Assembly (NCBI GenBank): GCA_949298635.1
Contig: CASFXG010000023.1
Span: 1 to 64,000, forward strand
Origin: an uncultured Coriobacteriaceae bacterium
Lineage (GTDB): Bacteria > Actinomycetota > Coriobacteriia > Coriobacteriales > Coriobacteriaceae
Reading direction: 5' to 3'
Length of the DNA: 64,000 nt
Positions within the stretch are counted from its first letter, which is position 1, and every line of letters begins with the position of its first letter. The notes under the pieces were generated by a model. It saw nothing but the letters and a program-made list of their open reading frames with translations, ran no database searches and had not been told where the DNA came from. Positions 1 to 8,264 of the stretch are shown here, one piece after another. Both the position numbers and the translations under genes were made by a program.

Positions 1-27
1 GAAAAAGCCCAAAATACAACTCAAAAA

Positions 28-61
28 CAGCAAAGAACGGCATAGCCGTTTGGCTATACCG
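28..61 (-). terminator. Intrinsic terminator downstream of tRNA-Thr
   Basis: Read on the minus strand, a 10-bp stem (arms at 52-61 and 38-47, one G-T pair, 4-nt loop) is followed by a T-rich run. It lies about 60 nt beyond the 3' end of the tRNA, as expected for its terminator. Confidence 0.6.
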
Positions 62-121
62 TCCCTTGCTTCAATGTTTTCTTAATTCACCGCCCCATTG
101 CCGAGGGCGTTTTCATATCAC

Positions 122-197
122 TGGAGCCAGCAATCGGACTCGAACCGATGACCCCCGCTTTACGAGAGCGGTGCTCTACCAACTGAGCTATGCTGGC
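122..197 (-). tRNA. tRNA-Thr, anticodon CGU
   Basis: On the minus strand this 76-nt segment folds as a cloverleaf. The acceptor stem GCCAGCA pairs with TGCTGGC, the D arm contains AGCTCAGTTGGTAGAGC, the anticodon stem CCGCT/AGCGG encloses CTCGTAA with anticodon CGT, and the T arm has GGTTCGAGTCC. The 3' CCA is encoded (122-124 on the plus strand read as TGG), giving 73 nt plus CCA. It would read ACG threonine codons, which are common in this GC-rich genome. Confidence 0.95.
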
Positions 198-231
198 GGT
201 CAGGTACGGGCGCGATGACCCGCGACCGATA

Positions 232-260
232 ATATTACGTGGAAACGATGCTTCGCGCAA
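232..260 (-). promoter_or_regulatory. Probable promoter of tRNA-Thr
   Basis: On the minus strand a TTGCGC hexamer (260-255) is separated by 17 nt from TAATAT (237-232), 34 nt before the tRNA 5' end. The -35 matches the sigma-70 consensus at only three positions, so the call rests mainly on spacing and location. Confidence 0.4.
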
Positions 261-288
261 CCCTGCACCGCAAGATTTCCACCTTCGA

Positions 289-361
289 AGAAATCTAGGC
301 AAGAAATGGCGTGTGTTCTGCATATTTCGCAAGAAGACACGCCATATTCTGCCCGGATCTT
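289..361. repeat. Dispersed imperfect palindrome, ATGGCGTG family, copy 1
   Basis: A long imperfect inverted repeat with arms around 289-321 and 329-361. The inner stem is ATGGCGTGT/ACACGCCAT, flanked by an outer block resembling CCGGGCAG. A second copy with the same inner stem and outer block, but a different loop, lies at 55266-55335 upstream of gltB. It sits between galT and the tRNA and may act as a transcript end, though no U-tract follows it. Confidence 0.6.
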
Positions 362-403
362 GGTTGGTATGCGGGATGCGTCCCTCGTTGAGCCGACGTG
401 CCC

Positions 404-2053
404 CTACAGTGCGGCGAGGAAGCGGTGCAGCCCTGCGCGTCCGGTGTCGTCCCACTTGTAGACACCGGCATCCTCGAGCACGTGACCGAAGACCTCGCCC
501 ACGCCCGCGCGGATGATTTCTTCGGCATTTTCTGCCGAAAGCTCGGGGTGCGCCGCTGCCAGCTCGGTTGCCCACGCAGCGTGCGACGCGGTGAGCGGGT
601 CTGCTTCGAGTGCGGCCACGTCGTCGCCTGCCAGCAGATGCCCCCGCACGGCTCCGAGCTCCTCCACCAAGCGCGGCGGCAGGATCGCGAGGCCCATGAC
701 CTCGATGAGGCCGATGTTCTCCTTCTTGATGTGATGCCACTCGGCATGTGGGTGGAACAAGCCCAAGGGGTGCTCGTCGGTCGCGATGTTGCAGCGGAGC
801 GCGAGGTAGAGCGTGTAGCTGCCATCCGCCTCGCGGCAGGCGACGGGCGTGATGGTGTTATGCCGCTCGCCTGCGCTCTCGGCGATGATACCGAGCGCCT
901 CGTCGCTCCAGCCGCGCCAGACGTCGAGCACGTGCGCGGCGGCATCGAGGAGTGTCTCGCGGTCGGCGGCGGTGAGGCGCAGCACGGAAAGCGGCCAGCG
1001 CAGCACCTCGGCGCGCACGTCCGCGAAGCCGGGAATCTCGAACGTCTCTTCCACGGCAGCCTTCATCATGGGGAACGTATGGCGCCCGCCCTGGAAGTGG
1101 TCGTGCGAGAGGATCGAGCCGCCCACGATGGGCAGGTCTGCGTTCGAGCCCACGAAGTAATGGGGGAAGAGATCGACGAAGTCCACGAGGCGTGCCATGT
1201 TCTCGCGGTCGACGTGCATGAGGCGATGCTCAGCGCTCATGGCGATGCAATGCTCCGAGAAGTACGCGTACGGGCTGTACTGGAAGCCCCAGTGCTCTCC
1301 GCCGAGCGTGAGCGGCACGATGCGCAGGTTCTGGCGGGCAGGGTGCGCGCCGAAGGCAGCGCCTGCGCCGCGGCCGCCGTAGCCTTCGTTTTCCATGCAG
1401 AGCTGGCAGGCGGGGTATGCTTCGCCTGCAGGGGCGGCTCCGGCGGCGGCGATGGCCTTCGGATCCTTCTCCGGCTTGGAGAGGTTGATGGTGATTTCGA
1501 GTTCGCCCCAGAGCGTGGGCGTCGTCCAGCCGATGTTCTTTGCGATGGCGGCGGTGCGCACGTAGCGCGCGTCGCAGCAGAGTTGATAGAACCAGTCGGT
1601 CGCGGCCTCGGCGCCGTCGAGTTCATACTGTTCGGCGAATGTGCGCTCGACTTCGGACGGACGTGGCATGATGAGGCCCATGACGCGGGTGGCGATGCGA
1701 TCGTGGCCAGACGGCGTATCCTCGTCGCAGCCATTCGCAATGCCTGCCGCCGCGATGCGCTCGATGGTTCCCTCGAGGTCGAACTCGTCGTTCGAGACGA
1801 AGAGGCTCGCAGGTCCATCCGGCGTGGGCAGTCCGCGGGTGGGGGAGACGAGATATGCCCACGAGAGCAGGTCGGACGCGCCGCTCGCCGCGGGGCCGGT
1901 CGCGCCCACACTTTCTAGCACGGCGTTATATGCCCACATGCCGTCTTCGGGCGCGAGCATGCCGTGTCCGATCGCATAGCGCACGAGCGCTTCGATATCC
2001 TGTGCGAGTGCGGCGGCTCCCGTCACAGCAGGCGAGGCGTTCTCTACAGCCAT
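404..2053 (-). CDS. galT: Galactose-1-phosphate uridylyltransferase, class II
   Basis: Transfers UMP from UDP-glucose to galactose-1-phosphate, making UDP-galactose and glucose-1-phosphate (Leloir pathway, cytoplasm). The 549-aa length and sequence fit the long class II GalT family of Gram-positive bacteria rather than the roughly 350-aa E. coli type. Recognisable blocks are GGSILSHDHFQGGRHTFPM near residue 310 and HPHAEWHHIKKENIG near residue 435. The ATG at 2053 overlaps the last 10 nt of galK, so the two are probably translationally coupled. Order on this strand is galM, galK, galT. In this locus it would handle galactose released by the divergent GH35 enzyme. Confidence 0.95.
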   Translation of the reverse strand: MAVENASPAVTGAAALAQDIEALVRYAIGHGMLAPEDGMWAYNAVLESVGATGPAASGASDLLSWAYLVSPTRGLPTPDGPASLFVSNDEFDLEGTIERIAAAGIANGCDEDTPSGHDRIATRVMGLIMPRPSEVERTFAEQYELDGAEAATDWFYQLCCDARYVRTAAIAKNIGWTTPTLWGELEITINLSKPEKDPKAIAAAGAAPAGEAYPACQLCMENEGYGGRGAGAAFGAHPARQNLRIVPLTLGGEHWGFQYSPYAYFSEHCIAMSAEHRLMHVDRENMARLVDFVDLFPHYFVGSNADLPIVGGSILSHDHFQGGRHTFPMMKAAVEETFEIPGFADVRAEVLRWPLSVLRLTAADRETLLDAAAHVLDVWRGWSDEALGIIAESAGERHNTITPVACREADGSYTLYLALRCNIATDEHPLGLFHPHAEWHHIKKENIGLIEVMGLAILPPRLVEELGAVRGHLLAGDDVAALEADPLTASHAAWATELAAAHPELSAENAEEIIRAGVGEVFGHVLEDAGVYKWDDTGRAGLHRFLAAL

Positions 2054-3234
2054 TGGTAACCAGCCCCTTCGCTCACGATGCGGTAATGGCGCGACGCGCC
2101 CTCGCCGAACCAGCCGTCCATGCCGGCGCAGAACGCGTCGACGCGGTCGAGCGGCACGAAGGCCTGGATGGAGCCGCCGAAGCCGCCGCCGTGGATGCGG
2201 ACGGCGCCGGCATCCTCGAGGAGGCGCTGCGCCAGGCCGAGCGCGACCATCGCCGGCTGCTCGGGGGCACCGCCCACGGAGACGTTCTGCAGGTACATTG
2301 CGGAGCTCGAGCCCGAGGCGCGGGTGAGCGCGAGGAACTCTTCGATATCGCCCGCCTGGAGCGCCGCCCAGCGCTTGGCGACAAGCTCGTTTTCGTGCCA
2401 GTAGTGCAGGGCGCGAAGCACCGGACGGTCGCCGAGCTCGCGGCGAAGCTCGTTCACGCGCGCGTCGAATGCGGCCGGGTCGACCTCGCAGAGGCGTTCC
2501 TTGCCGAAGGCCGCGGCCACGGCTTTCATCTCGCCCGGCACGGCGGCGTACTCACCGGTGAGGGCGCTATGGTCGCTGCCTACGTTCACGAGCACGAGCG
2601 CGTAGCCGTGTTCCTCGAAGTCGAGCGCGAGCTTCTCAGTCGTGGGGGTCTCGGGGTCGGCGAAGCTCATGTGTGCGAGGCCGCCGAGCGCTTCCGCGAG
2701 CTGGTCGAGCAGGCCGCAGGGCTTGCCGAAGTAGTTGTTCTCCGTGCGCTGCGCCATCTTGGCGAGCGTCACGGGGTCGATGGCGTCGCCCTCCCAGAGC
2801 GCTTCCATGGCGCGGCCGAAGGCGAGCTCGACGGCGGCGGATGATGAAAGGCCGCTGCCCGCAGGGATGGAGCTCTGCATGATGAGGTCGAAGCCGCGGG
2901 GCTCGCGGCCGGTCGCGGCGAGCTCGGCGGCCATGCCGCGGGCGAGCGAGGCCGTGGTCTCGCGCTCCGACTCCTGCACGGCAAGGTCGGCGAGGTCGAT
3001 CTCGAAGCCGCCGTAACCCACGCTCTCTACGCGAACGGCGCTCGTGCCGTTTGCGGCACACACTGCATGGACGTTCGCATCGAGCGCACCGCCGATGACG
3101 TCACCGCCCTCGTGGTCCGTATGGTTGCCGGCAATCTCGGAGCGGGCGGGAACGGTCACGGAGAGCAGGTCGCTCTGCGGTGCGCCGAATCGCTCGCTAA
3201 AGAGGTCTACGAGGGGCGTTGCTGCAATTGTCAT
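2044..3234 (-). CDS. galK: Galactokinase
   Basis: GHMP-family kinase making galactose-1-phosphate from galactose and ATP. The 396-aa protein shows the N-terminal galactokinase block RSEIAGNHTDHEGGD (about residues 26-41), the ATP-binding motif PAGSGLSSSAA (about 121-131) and the block carrying the catalytic Asp, GKPCGLLDQLAEALGG (about 166-181). I chose the ATG at 3234 because AGAAAGGA lies just upstream and the protein then starts close to the family's usual start; an in-frame start at 3276 lacks this support. galK and galM are separated by a perfect 64-bp palindrome. Confidence 0.95.
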   Translation of the reverse strand: MTIAATPLVDLFSERFGAPQSDLLSVTVPARSEIAGNHTDHEGGDVIGGALDANVHAVCAANGTSAVRVESVGYGGFEIDLADLAVQESERETTASLARGMAAELAATGREPRGFDLIMQSSIPAGSGLSSSAAVELAFGRAMEALWEGDAIDPVTLAKMAQRTENNYFGKPCGLLDQLAEALGGLAHMSFADPETPTTEKLALDFEEHGYALVLVNVGSDHSALTGEYAAVPGEMKAVAAAFGKERLCEVDPAAFDARVNELRRELGDRPVLRALHYWHENELVAKRWAALQAGDIEEFLALTRASGSSSAMYLQNVSVGGAPEQPAMVALGLAQRLLEDAGAVRIHGGGFGGSIQAFVPLDRVDAFCAGMDGWFGEGASRHYRIVSEGAGYQWL

Positions 3235-3271
3235 GCGCGTTCCTTTCTGTTGCGCTTGCGGTACGAGCATC

Positions 3272-3335
3272 AACACTTTGGGGACGGGGTCAAAAGTGTT
3301 GAATTCAACACTTTTGACCCCGTCCCCAAAGTGTT
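3272..3335. repeat. Perfect 64-bp palindrome (TTTGGGGACGGGG family)
   Basis: This is a perfect inverted repeat centred on GAATTC (3301-3306). It fills the galM-galK gap and overlaps the last two bases of the galM stop codon. Each arm is itself a small hairpin: AACACTTT and AAAAGTGTT flank GGGGACGGGGTC. The same arm sequence recurs exactly at 47046-47111, with a related copy at 47127-47194. The architecture resembles paired REP hairpins. It may act as a transcript processing or attenuation site. Confidence 0.85.
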
Positions 3336-4449
3336 AGGCGGTGAAGAAGCGGTACTCGGTGACGGCGCGGTAGGGGTGCTCGGGCGTGAAGATGGCGGCC
3401 GGGAAGGCCGGATGCGAGGGGGTGGCAGGGTAGAACTGCGGTTCAAGCGCGAAGCCGCCGCGGTTCTCGTACGCATGGCCGCCCTTGCCCACAACGCCGC
3501 CGATGAAGTTTCCGGTATAGAGCTGGAGTCCGGGCAAGCTCGTCCAGAGCTCCATGCCGCGTCCACTTGCGGGGTCGACGGCGCGCGCAGCGAGGCGCGG
3601 CTCGGGCAGCTGCCCAGTCCCGTCGTCTGGTTCATATCCGTCGATGCAGAAACAGTGGTCGTAACCGCTGCCTCGCGCGAGCTGCTCGTCGGACGCCTCG
3701 ATATCGCGGCCGATCGCCTTCGGCGTGCGGAAATCGAACGGCGTGCCCGCGACGGGGCGCAGCTCGCCCGTGGGGATGGAGGCATCGTCGATGGGCAGGA
3801 AGCACTCGGCGAAGAGCTGGAGCTCTTGGCCTGCCGCCGAACCGGATGCCTGTCCCGCAAGATTGAAGTAGCTGTGGTTCGTGAGGTTGATAAACGTGGG
3901 TGCCGTGGTCTGCGCGTCGAACGTCACCCGCAGGCACGTTCCATCAAGCTCATAGGTAACGGTGAACGTGCGTGCTCCCGGCAGTTCAAGGTCGCTGCCC
4001 GGCACTCCGGCGCCCATGGTGCAGGTAAACCGAACGCAATCGGCCGATTCGAAAACTTCTGACTGCCACAGCTGAGCGTGGAGGCCGCGCACGCGGTCGG
4101 TGTGCAGGTTGTTCGACCCCTCGTTCGCGGGCAGGTGGTAGACAGCTCCGTCGATGGGCACCGTCGCACCCTCGACGCGGTTCGCGCTCGGCCCTACGGT
4201 CGCACCGAAGTAGGTGCCCTGTCCGTCGGGGTAATACGAGGGGGCGTCGTCGAAGCCGAGCACCACGTCTTTGAAGGTGCCGTTGTTGTCGGGCGCATCG
4301 ATACCCACGATCGCGGCACCCAGATCGGTGAGGCGAACCGTCATGGCAGAGTTGCTTAACGTGAAGAGGAGTGCCTCTCGCGGCTCCTGAATGCTGTTCG
4401 ACAGCGGCATGATGGGTTCGTACGATCCAAATGAGCTTGTGTCGACCAT
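3334..4449 (-). CDS. galM: Aldose 1-epimerase (galactose mutarotase)
   Basis: Interconverts alpha and beta anomers of galactose, supplying the alpha form to galactokinase. The 371-aa protein has the family blocks GPSANRVEGA, the catalytic-His motif TNHSYFNLAG (about residue 186) and the catalytic-Glu block GFALEPQFYPATP (about residue 335). The ATG at 4449 follows a GGAGGG ribosome-binding site; an upstream in-frame ATG at 4500 is not supported. It is first in galM-galK-galT and diverges from the GH35/PTS locus. A beta-galactosidase releases beta-galactose, so a mutarotase fits here. Confidence 0.93.
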   Translation of the reverse strand: MVDTSSFGSYEPIMPLSNSIQEPREALLFTLSNSAMTVRLTDLGAAIVGIDAPDNNGTFKDVVLGFDDAPSYYPDGQGTYFGATVGPSANRVEGATVPIDGAVYHLPANEGSNNLHTDRVRGLHAQLWQSEVFESADCVRFTCTMGAGVPGSDLELPGARTFTVTYELDGTCLRVTFDAQTTAPTFINLTNHSYFNLAGQASGSAAGQELQLFAECFLPIDDASIPTGELRPVAGTPFDFRTPKAIGRDIEASDEQLARGSGYDHCFCIDGYEPDDGTGQLPEPRLAARAVDPASGRGMELWTSLPGLQLYTGNFIGGVVGKGGHAYENRGGFALEPQFYPATPSHPAFPAAIFTPEHPYRAVTEYRFFTA

Positions 4450-4731
4450 AGAGCCCTCCGTCGCCTTTCGTGCGTTCAACGTCTCTGTAGCATAGCGCAC
4501 ATCGTCTGCACGAATGCCGGGGTGTTCACTATGGCTCGCAAATGGATATGTTTACGTCTCGGATGGCGCGTTGCCGGGTTCCCCACGGCAGTCGACGCGT
4601 CTCTCGCGCTTCTGCACCGCGTTCGATACCGAAGCGTGGTTTCAGCGAGCTCTTCGACTCCAACACGGCGCTCGATGTCGAAGCGTATGGGCCGGAAGGG
4701 GCATGCCCGACTGTTGTGCACCCCCTCCGTT

Positions 4732-4790
4732 AACCAGTGGTTCATACCAGTGAGCTGGTATAGGCACTGGTTGAGTGGTTATAACCACTC
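4732..4790. promoter_or_regulatory. Operator cluster, probably for the GntR/HutC regulator
   Basis: Nested inverted repeats are visible: AACCAGTG (4732-4739) with CACTGGTT (4765-4772); ATACCAG (4744-4750) with CTGGTAT (4755-4761); and a perfect 18-bp palindrome, GAGTGGTTATAACCACTC (4773-4790). They contain TGGTTCATACCA (4738-4749) and TGGTTATAACCA (4776-4787). A third near-identical 12-mer, TGGTTACTACCA, lies on the minus strand at 10118-10107 before the IIA gene. GntR/HutC regulators such as NagR bind TGGT-N4-ACCA-type palindromes; the pairing with the regulator at 10786 is inference. Confidence 0.65.
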
Positions 4791-4924
4791 AGCACCAATA
4801 CTTCATAAGCTTGTTGTCATATATCGTCTTAATACTGCAGTGTGATAAAGCTATTTACCTGTTAAAATAAGCAAAAACCGTTCAAGGCTCAAAACATACC
4901 GTTCACAGGACACTTCATATTTTT

Positions 4925-4953
4925 TCGAAACATATGTTGAGAATGTGTATACT
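4925..4953 (+). promoter_or_regulatory. Candidate promoter of the GH35/PTS operon
   Basis: TCGAAA (4925-4930), 17 nt, then TATACT (4948-4953), in the AT-rich stretch upstream of the GH35 start. The -10 matches five of six consensus positions and the -35 four of six. Confidence 0.45.
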
Positions 4954-5020
4954 GTTACCAACGAAGGCACGCCGCTGCCCTCGATGCCGGTTGGACGAGT
5001 AGGGAGTGGAGGTGCCGTAG

Positions 5021-6847
5021 ATGCCGAATGCCGGGAGGAACATGCATACGTTCGAGATCCGTGATACCTTCCTCCTCGATGGGGAACCGTTCACGATTCT
5101 CTCGGGTTCCATCCACTACTTCCGCGTGCATCCCACGGATTGGCACCATTCCCTCTACAACCTGAAGGCCATGGGCTTCAACACGGTCGAGACCTACGTG
5201 CCGTGGAACCTGCATGAGCCGAAGCCCGGTGAGTTCAACTTCCAGGGCATGTGCGATCTTGCCGCCTTCCTCGACGAGGCTGCGGAGCTCGGCCTGTGGG
5301 CCATCGTCCGCCCAAGCCCGTTCATCTGTGCGGAGTGGGAGTGGGGTGGCTTCCCTGCATGGCTGCTCGAAGACCGCAGCATGCGCCCGCGTTCGCGCGA
5401 TCCGAAGTTCCTCGCGCGCGTCGCCTCGTACTACGATGCGCTCATGCCCATCCTGGTCGAGCGTCAGATCACGCGCGGCGGCAACATCATCATGATGCAG
5501 GTCGAAAACGAGTATGGCTCGTACTGCGAGGATAAGGACTACCTGCGCGCTATCCGCGATCTCATGCTCGAGCGCGGCGTCGACGTGCCGCTCTGCACCT
5601 CCGATGGCCCCTGGCGTGGTTGCCTGCGCGCCGGCACGCTCATTGACGACGACGTCTTCGTCACGGGCAACTTCGGTTCCCGTTCCGCAGAGAACTTCAA
5701 GAACCTCAAAGCGTTCCATGATGAGCATGGCAAGAACTGGCCGCTCATGTGCATGGAATTCTGGGACGGTTGGTTCAACCGCTGGGCGGAGAACGTCATC
5801 CGCCGCGATGCGCAGGATCTGGCCGATTGTGTGCGCGAGCTCTTCGAGCTGGGCGGATCCATCAACCTCTACATGTTCCACGGCGGCACGAGCTTCGGCT
5901 TTATGAACGGGTGCTCTGCGCGCCACACGCATGATCTTCCGCAGCTCACCTCTTATGATTACGACGCCGTCTTGAACGAGGAGGGCAATCCCACGGAGAA
6001 GTGGTACAAGCTCCGCGACGTGGTGCGCGACCTCTTCCCCCATGCTTGGACGGCCAAGCCCCTCGTGAAAGAAGCGACTTCGCAGGAGGGCATCGCACTC
6101 GACGCGCGCGCCGGCCTCTTCGAGAACCTCGACGCGCTCGACCCCGAGCCCGTCCGCTCGTTCTATCCGCAGCCGATGGAGGCCATGGGTCAGGGCTACG
6201 GCTACACGCTCTATCGCACGAGCATCGAGCGCGACGTGGCACCCGAGGCCGAGGAGCGCATCCGCGTCATAGACGGGCGCGACCGCGCGCAGGTCTTTGT
6301 GAACGGCACGCTGGTCGCCACGCAGTACCAGGAGCACATCGGCGAAGATATTCGCTGCACGCTCCCCGAGGAGCAGTGCCGGCTCGATATCCTCATGGAG
6401 AACATGGGCCGCGTGAACTACGGCCACAAGTTCCTCGCCGATACGCAGCGCAAGGGCATCCGCACGGGCGTGTGCGTCGATTTGCATTTCGTCACGGGCT
6501 GGGAAGCCTGGCGCCTGCCACTCGAGGACATCTCGCGCATCGATTTCAACGCTGGTTGGCAAAGTGGCCAGCCGAGCTTCTCGCACTTTACGTTCAATCT
6601 CGATGAACCTACCGATACGTTCGTCGATACCACGGGCTTCGGCAAGGGCGTCGTGTTCGTCAACGGGGTCAACATCGGGCGGTTTTGGGAGAAGGGTCCC
6701 ATCTACACGCTCTATGTGCCCCATGGCATCACGCACGCCGGCGCCAACGAGCTCGTTGTGTTCGAAACCGAGGGGACGGTGAGCGACACGATCTCCCTGC
6801 GCTCCGAGCCCCTCATCAAGCACCTGGTAGAAGAAGGAGTTGAGTAA
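5021..6847 (+). CDS. GH35 beta-galactosidase, intracellular
   Basis: Glycoside hydrolase family 35 enzyme of 608 aa that removes terminal beta-linked galactose. The TIM-barrel start LLDGEPFTILSGSIHYFR is clear, the acid/base is Glu164 in VENEYGSY and the nucleophile Glu246 in CMEFWDGW. There is no signal peptide, so it acts in the cytoplasm. GGAGG with an 8-nt spacer supports the ATG at 5021; an ATG at 5042 has its Shine-Dalgarno only 3 nt away. The IIB gene starts 2 nt after it. A GH35 enzyme followed by mannose-family PTS genes and agaS is the arrangement of the pneumococcal bgaC locus, so Gal-beta-1,3-HexNAc is the likely substrate; this is inferred from context. Confidence 0.93.
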   Translation: MPNAGRNMHTFEIRDTFLLDGEPFTILSGSIHYFRVHPTDWHHSLYNLKAMGFNTVETYVPWNLHEPKPGEFNFQGMCDLAAFLDEAAELGLWAIVRPSPFICAEWEWGGFPAWLLEDRSMRPRSRDPKFLARVASYYDALMPILVERQITRGGNIIMMQVENEYGSYCEDKDYLRAIRDLMLERGVDVPLCTSDGPWRGCLRAGTLIDDDVFVTGNFGSRSAENFKNLKAFHDEHGKNWPLMCMEFWDGWFNRWAENVIRRDAQDLADCVRELFELGGSINLYMFHGGTSFGFMNGCSARHTHDLPQLTSYDYDAVLNEEGNPTEKWYKLRDVVRDLFPHAWTAKPLVKEATSQEGIALDARAGLFENLDALDPEPVRSFYPQPMEAMGQGYGYTLYRTSIERDVAPEAEERIRVIDGRDRAQVFVNGTLVATQYQEHIGEDIRCTLPEEQCRLDILMENMGRVNYGHKFLADTQRKGIRTGVCVDLHFVTGWEAWRLPLEDISRIDFNAGWQSGQPSFSHFTFNLDEPTDTFVDTTGFGKGVVFVNGVNIGRFWEKGPIYTLYVPHGITHAGANELVVFETEGTVSDTISLRSEPLIKHLVEEGVE

Positions 6848-6848
6848 C

Positions 6849-7313
6849 ATGATTGTTGGCGCACGTGTTGATTTCCGCCTCATTCATGGCCAGGTCGGCA
6901 ACCTCTGGGCGAACGCCCGTCAGGTGAGCCGCTTCATGGTCGTCGATGACCAGCTCTGCGACGACGCCGTGCAGAAGCAGGTTCTGCGCATGGCGACGCC
7001 CGCGAGCTGCAAGCTCTCCGTGCTGAACACCGAGAAGGCCTGCGAGAACATCCTTGCTGGTAAGTATGACGCCCAGCGCCTGTTCATCGTGGTCAAGAAG
7101 CCCGAGACCTATCTCAAGATGGTCAAGGCCGGTGTGAAGTTCGACGAGATCATCCTCGGCAACATCACCTCGATGGACATCGTGAAGACCTACAACCGCA
7201 ACATCAACTGCGGTCAGGACGACGTCGATGCCCTCACCGAGCTGCAGAGCCTGGGCGTGCCCATGGTCATCCAGCTCACGCCGCAGAACAGTCCCGAAAA
7301 GTTCACGGCCTAA
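6849..7313 (+). CDS. PTS mannose-family component IIB
   Basis: Cytoplasmic 154-aa phosphocarrier that takes phosphate from IIA and passes it to sugar bound by IIC/IID. The active-site histidine is His13 in RLIHGQVGNLW. AAGGAG precedes the ATG, which lies 2 nt after the GH35 stop, so the two are co-transcribed and probably co-translated. The closest known arrangement is the galactosamine/N-acetylgalactosamine (Aga/Gad) branch of this PTS family; exact specificity cannot be read from IIB alone. Confidence 0.93.
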   Translation: MIVGARVDFRLIHGQVGNLWANARQVSRFMVVDDQLCDDAVQKQVLRMATPASCKLSVLNTEKACENILAGKYDAQRLFIVVKKPETYLKMVKAGVKFDEIILGNITSMDIVKTYNRNINCGQDDVDALTELQSLGVPMVIQLTPQNSPEKFTA

Positions 7314-7403
7314 TTTCTTTTGGCGCTACTGCCGCGAGGGGAGATGCGCGGCTGTATATAGCGTAGGAACGTATCGTTTCGTATTTGTAGAAGGAGGAAA
7401 ACC

Positions 7404-8264
7404 ATGATTGCTTGGTGGCAAATTATTTTGCTCACGGCATATGCCGGTTTCCAGATCATGGACGAGCTGCACTGGTACTCCAGCGCTGGCTCTGCCGTGT
7501 TCTCCGGCTTCATCACCGGCCTCATCATGGGCGACATGACCACGGGTCTTCTGATCGGTGGCCAGATGCAGCTGACCATTCTGGGCGTCGGCACCTTCGG
7601 TGGCGCGTCCCGTATCGACGCGAACTCCGGTACCCTCATCGCGACCGCGTTCGCGGTGAGCTCCGAGATGGATCCTGAGCTCGCGCTCTCGCTGCTCGGC
7701 GTGCCGGTGGCCGCAATCCTGGTGTACACCGACATCGCAGGCCGCTTCGCCAACACGTTCTTCGGCCACATGTGCGACGCCGACGTGGAGAAGATGAACT
7801 GGAACGCCTACAACGTGCACTACTGGCTCGGCGCCGTCTCCTGGTGCCTCAGCCGCATGATCCCGGTCTTCCTGGCCCTCGCCTTCGGCCAGCCCGTCGT
7901 CGAGGCCATCACCGCGGCCCTGAACGGCGACCTCGCCTGGCTCGGCGCCGGCCTGACCGTCGCCGGCGGCGCGCTGCCCGCCGTGGGCTTCGCCATCCTG
8001 CTCCGCTACCTGCCCGTCAAGAAGCACATCGCCTACCTGCTCCTCGGCTTCGTGATCGCCGCCCTCCTGGGCACGCTGTTCTCGAACGTCGCGGCCGTGG
8101 CGGGCGCTGCCGAGGCGGCTGGCGACTTCAACAACCTGTCCATGCTGACGATCGCCATCATCGGCTTCGCTCTGGCCTACATCTACTACGTGCAGGGCAA
8201 GGCCCAGGCTGCCGCCCCTGCTGTGGCCGCTGGTACGGAAGGAGATGACGACGATGAGCTCTAA
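7404..8264 (+). CDS. PTS mannose-family component IIC
   Basis: 286-aa integral membrane permease subunit that, with IID, forms the sugar channel. Hydrophobic helices run through the whole protein, beginning IILLTAYAGFQIMDEL and including the IIC block TGLLIGGQMQLTILGVGTFGG (given as positions 48-68). The C-terminus is an acidic tail (EGDDDDEL). Spaced 90 nt after IIB with AGAAGGAGG before the ATG, and it overlaps the start of IID. An AgaC/ManY-type assignment is secure; the substrate comes from context. Confidence 0.93.
   Translation: MIAWWQIILLTAYAGFQIMDELHWYSSAGSAVFSGFITGLIMGDMTTGLLIGGQMQLTILGVGTFGGASRIDANSGTLIATAFAVSSEMDPELALSLLGVPVAAILVYTDIAGRFANTFFGHMCDADVEKMNWNAYNVHYWLGAVSWCLSRMIPVFLALAFGQPVVEAITAALNGDLAWLGAGLTVAGGALPAVGFAILLRYLPVKKHIAYLLLGFVIAALLGTLFSNVAAVAGAAEAAGDFNNLSMLTIAIIGFALAYIYYVQGKAQAAAPAVAAGTEGDDDDEL

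Larger units (their letters stand above)
4450..5020. other. Divergent control region between galM and the GH35 gene
   Basis: 571 bp without a supportable gene. The galM-proximal half (4450-4730) has normal GC and nothing I recognise. The GH35-proximal half is clearly AT-richer and holds the palindromic operator cluster (4732-4790) and a likely plus-strand promoter. AT enrichment and nested palindromes suggest this is where both transcription units are controlled. Confidence 0.6.

Noticed and set aside
4955-6883. 642-codon open frame antisense to the GH35 gene
   Set aside because: High GC third positions open long antisense frames. The GH35 reading has catalytic motifs and a ribosome-binding site, while the antisense translation is low-complexity Arg/Ala/Glu/His.
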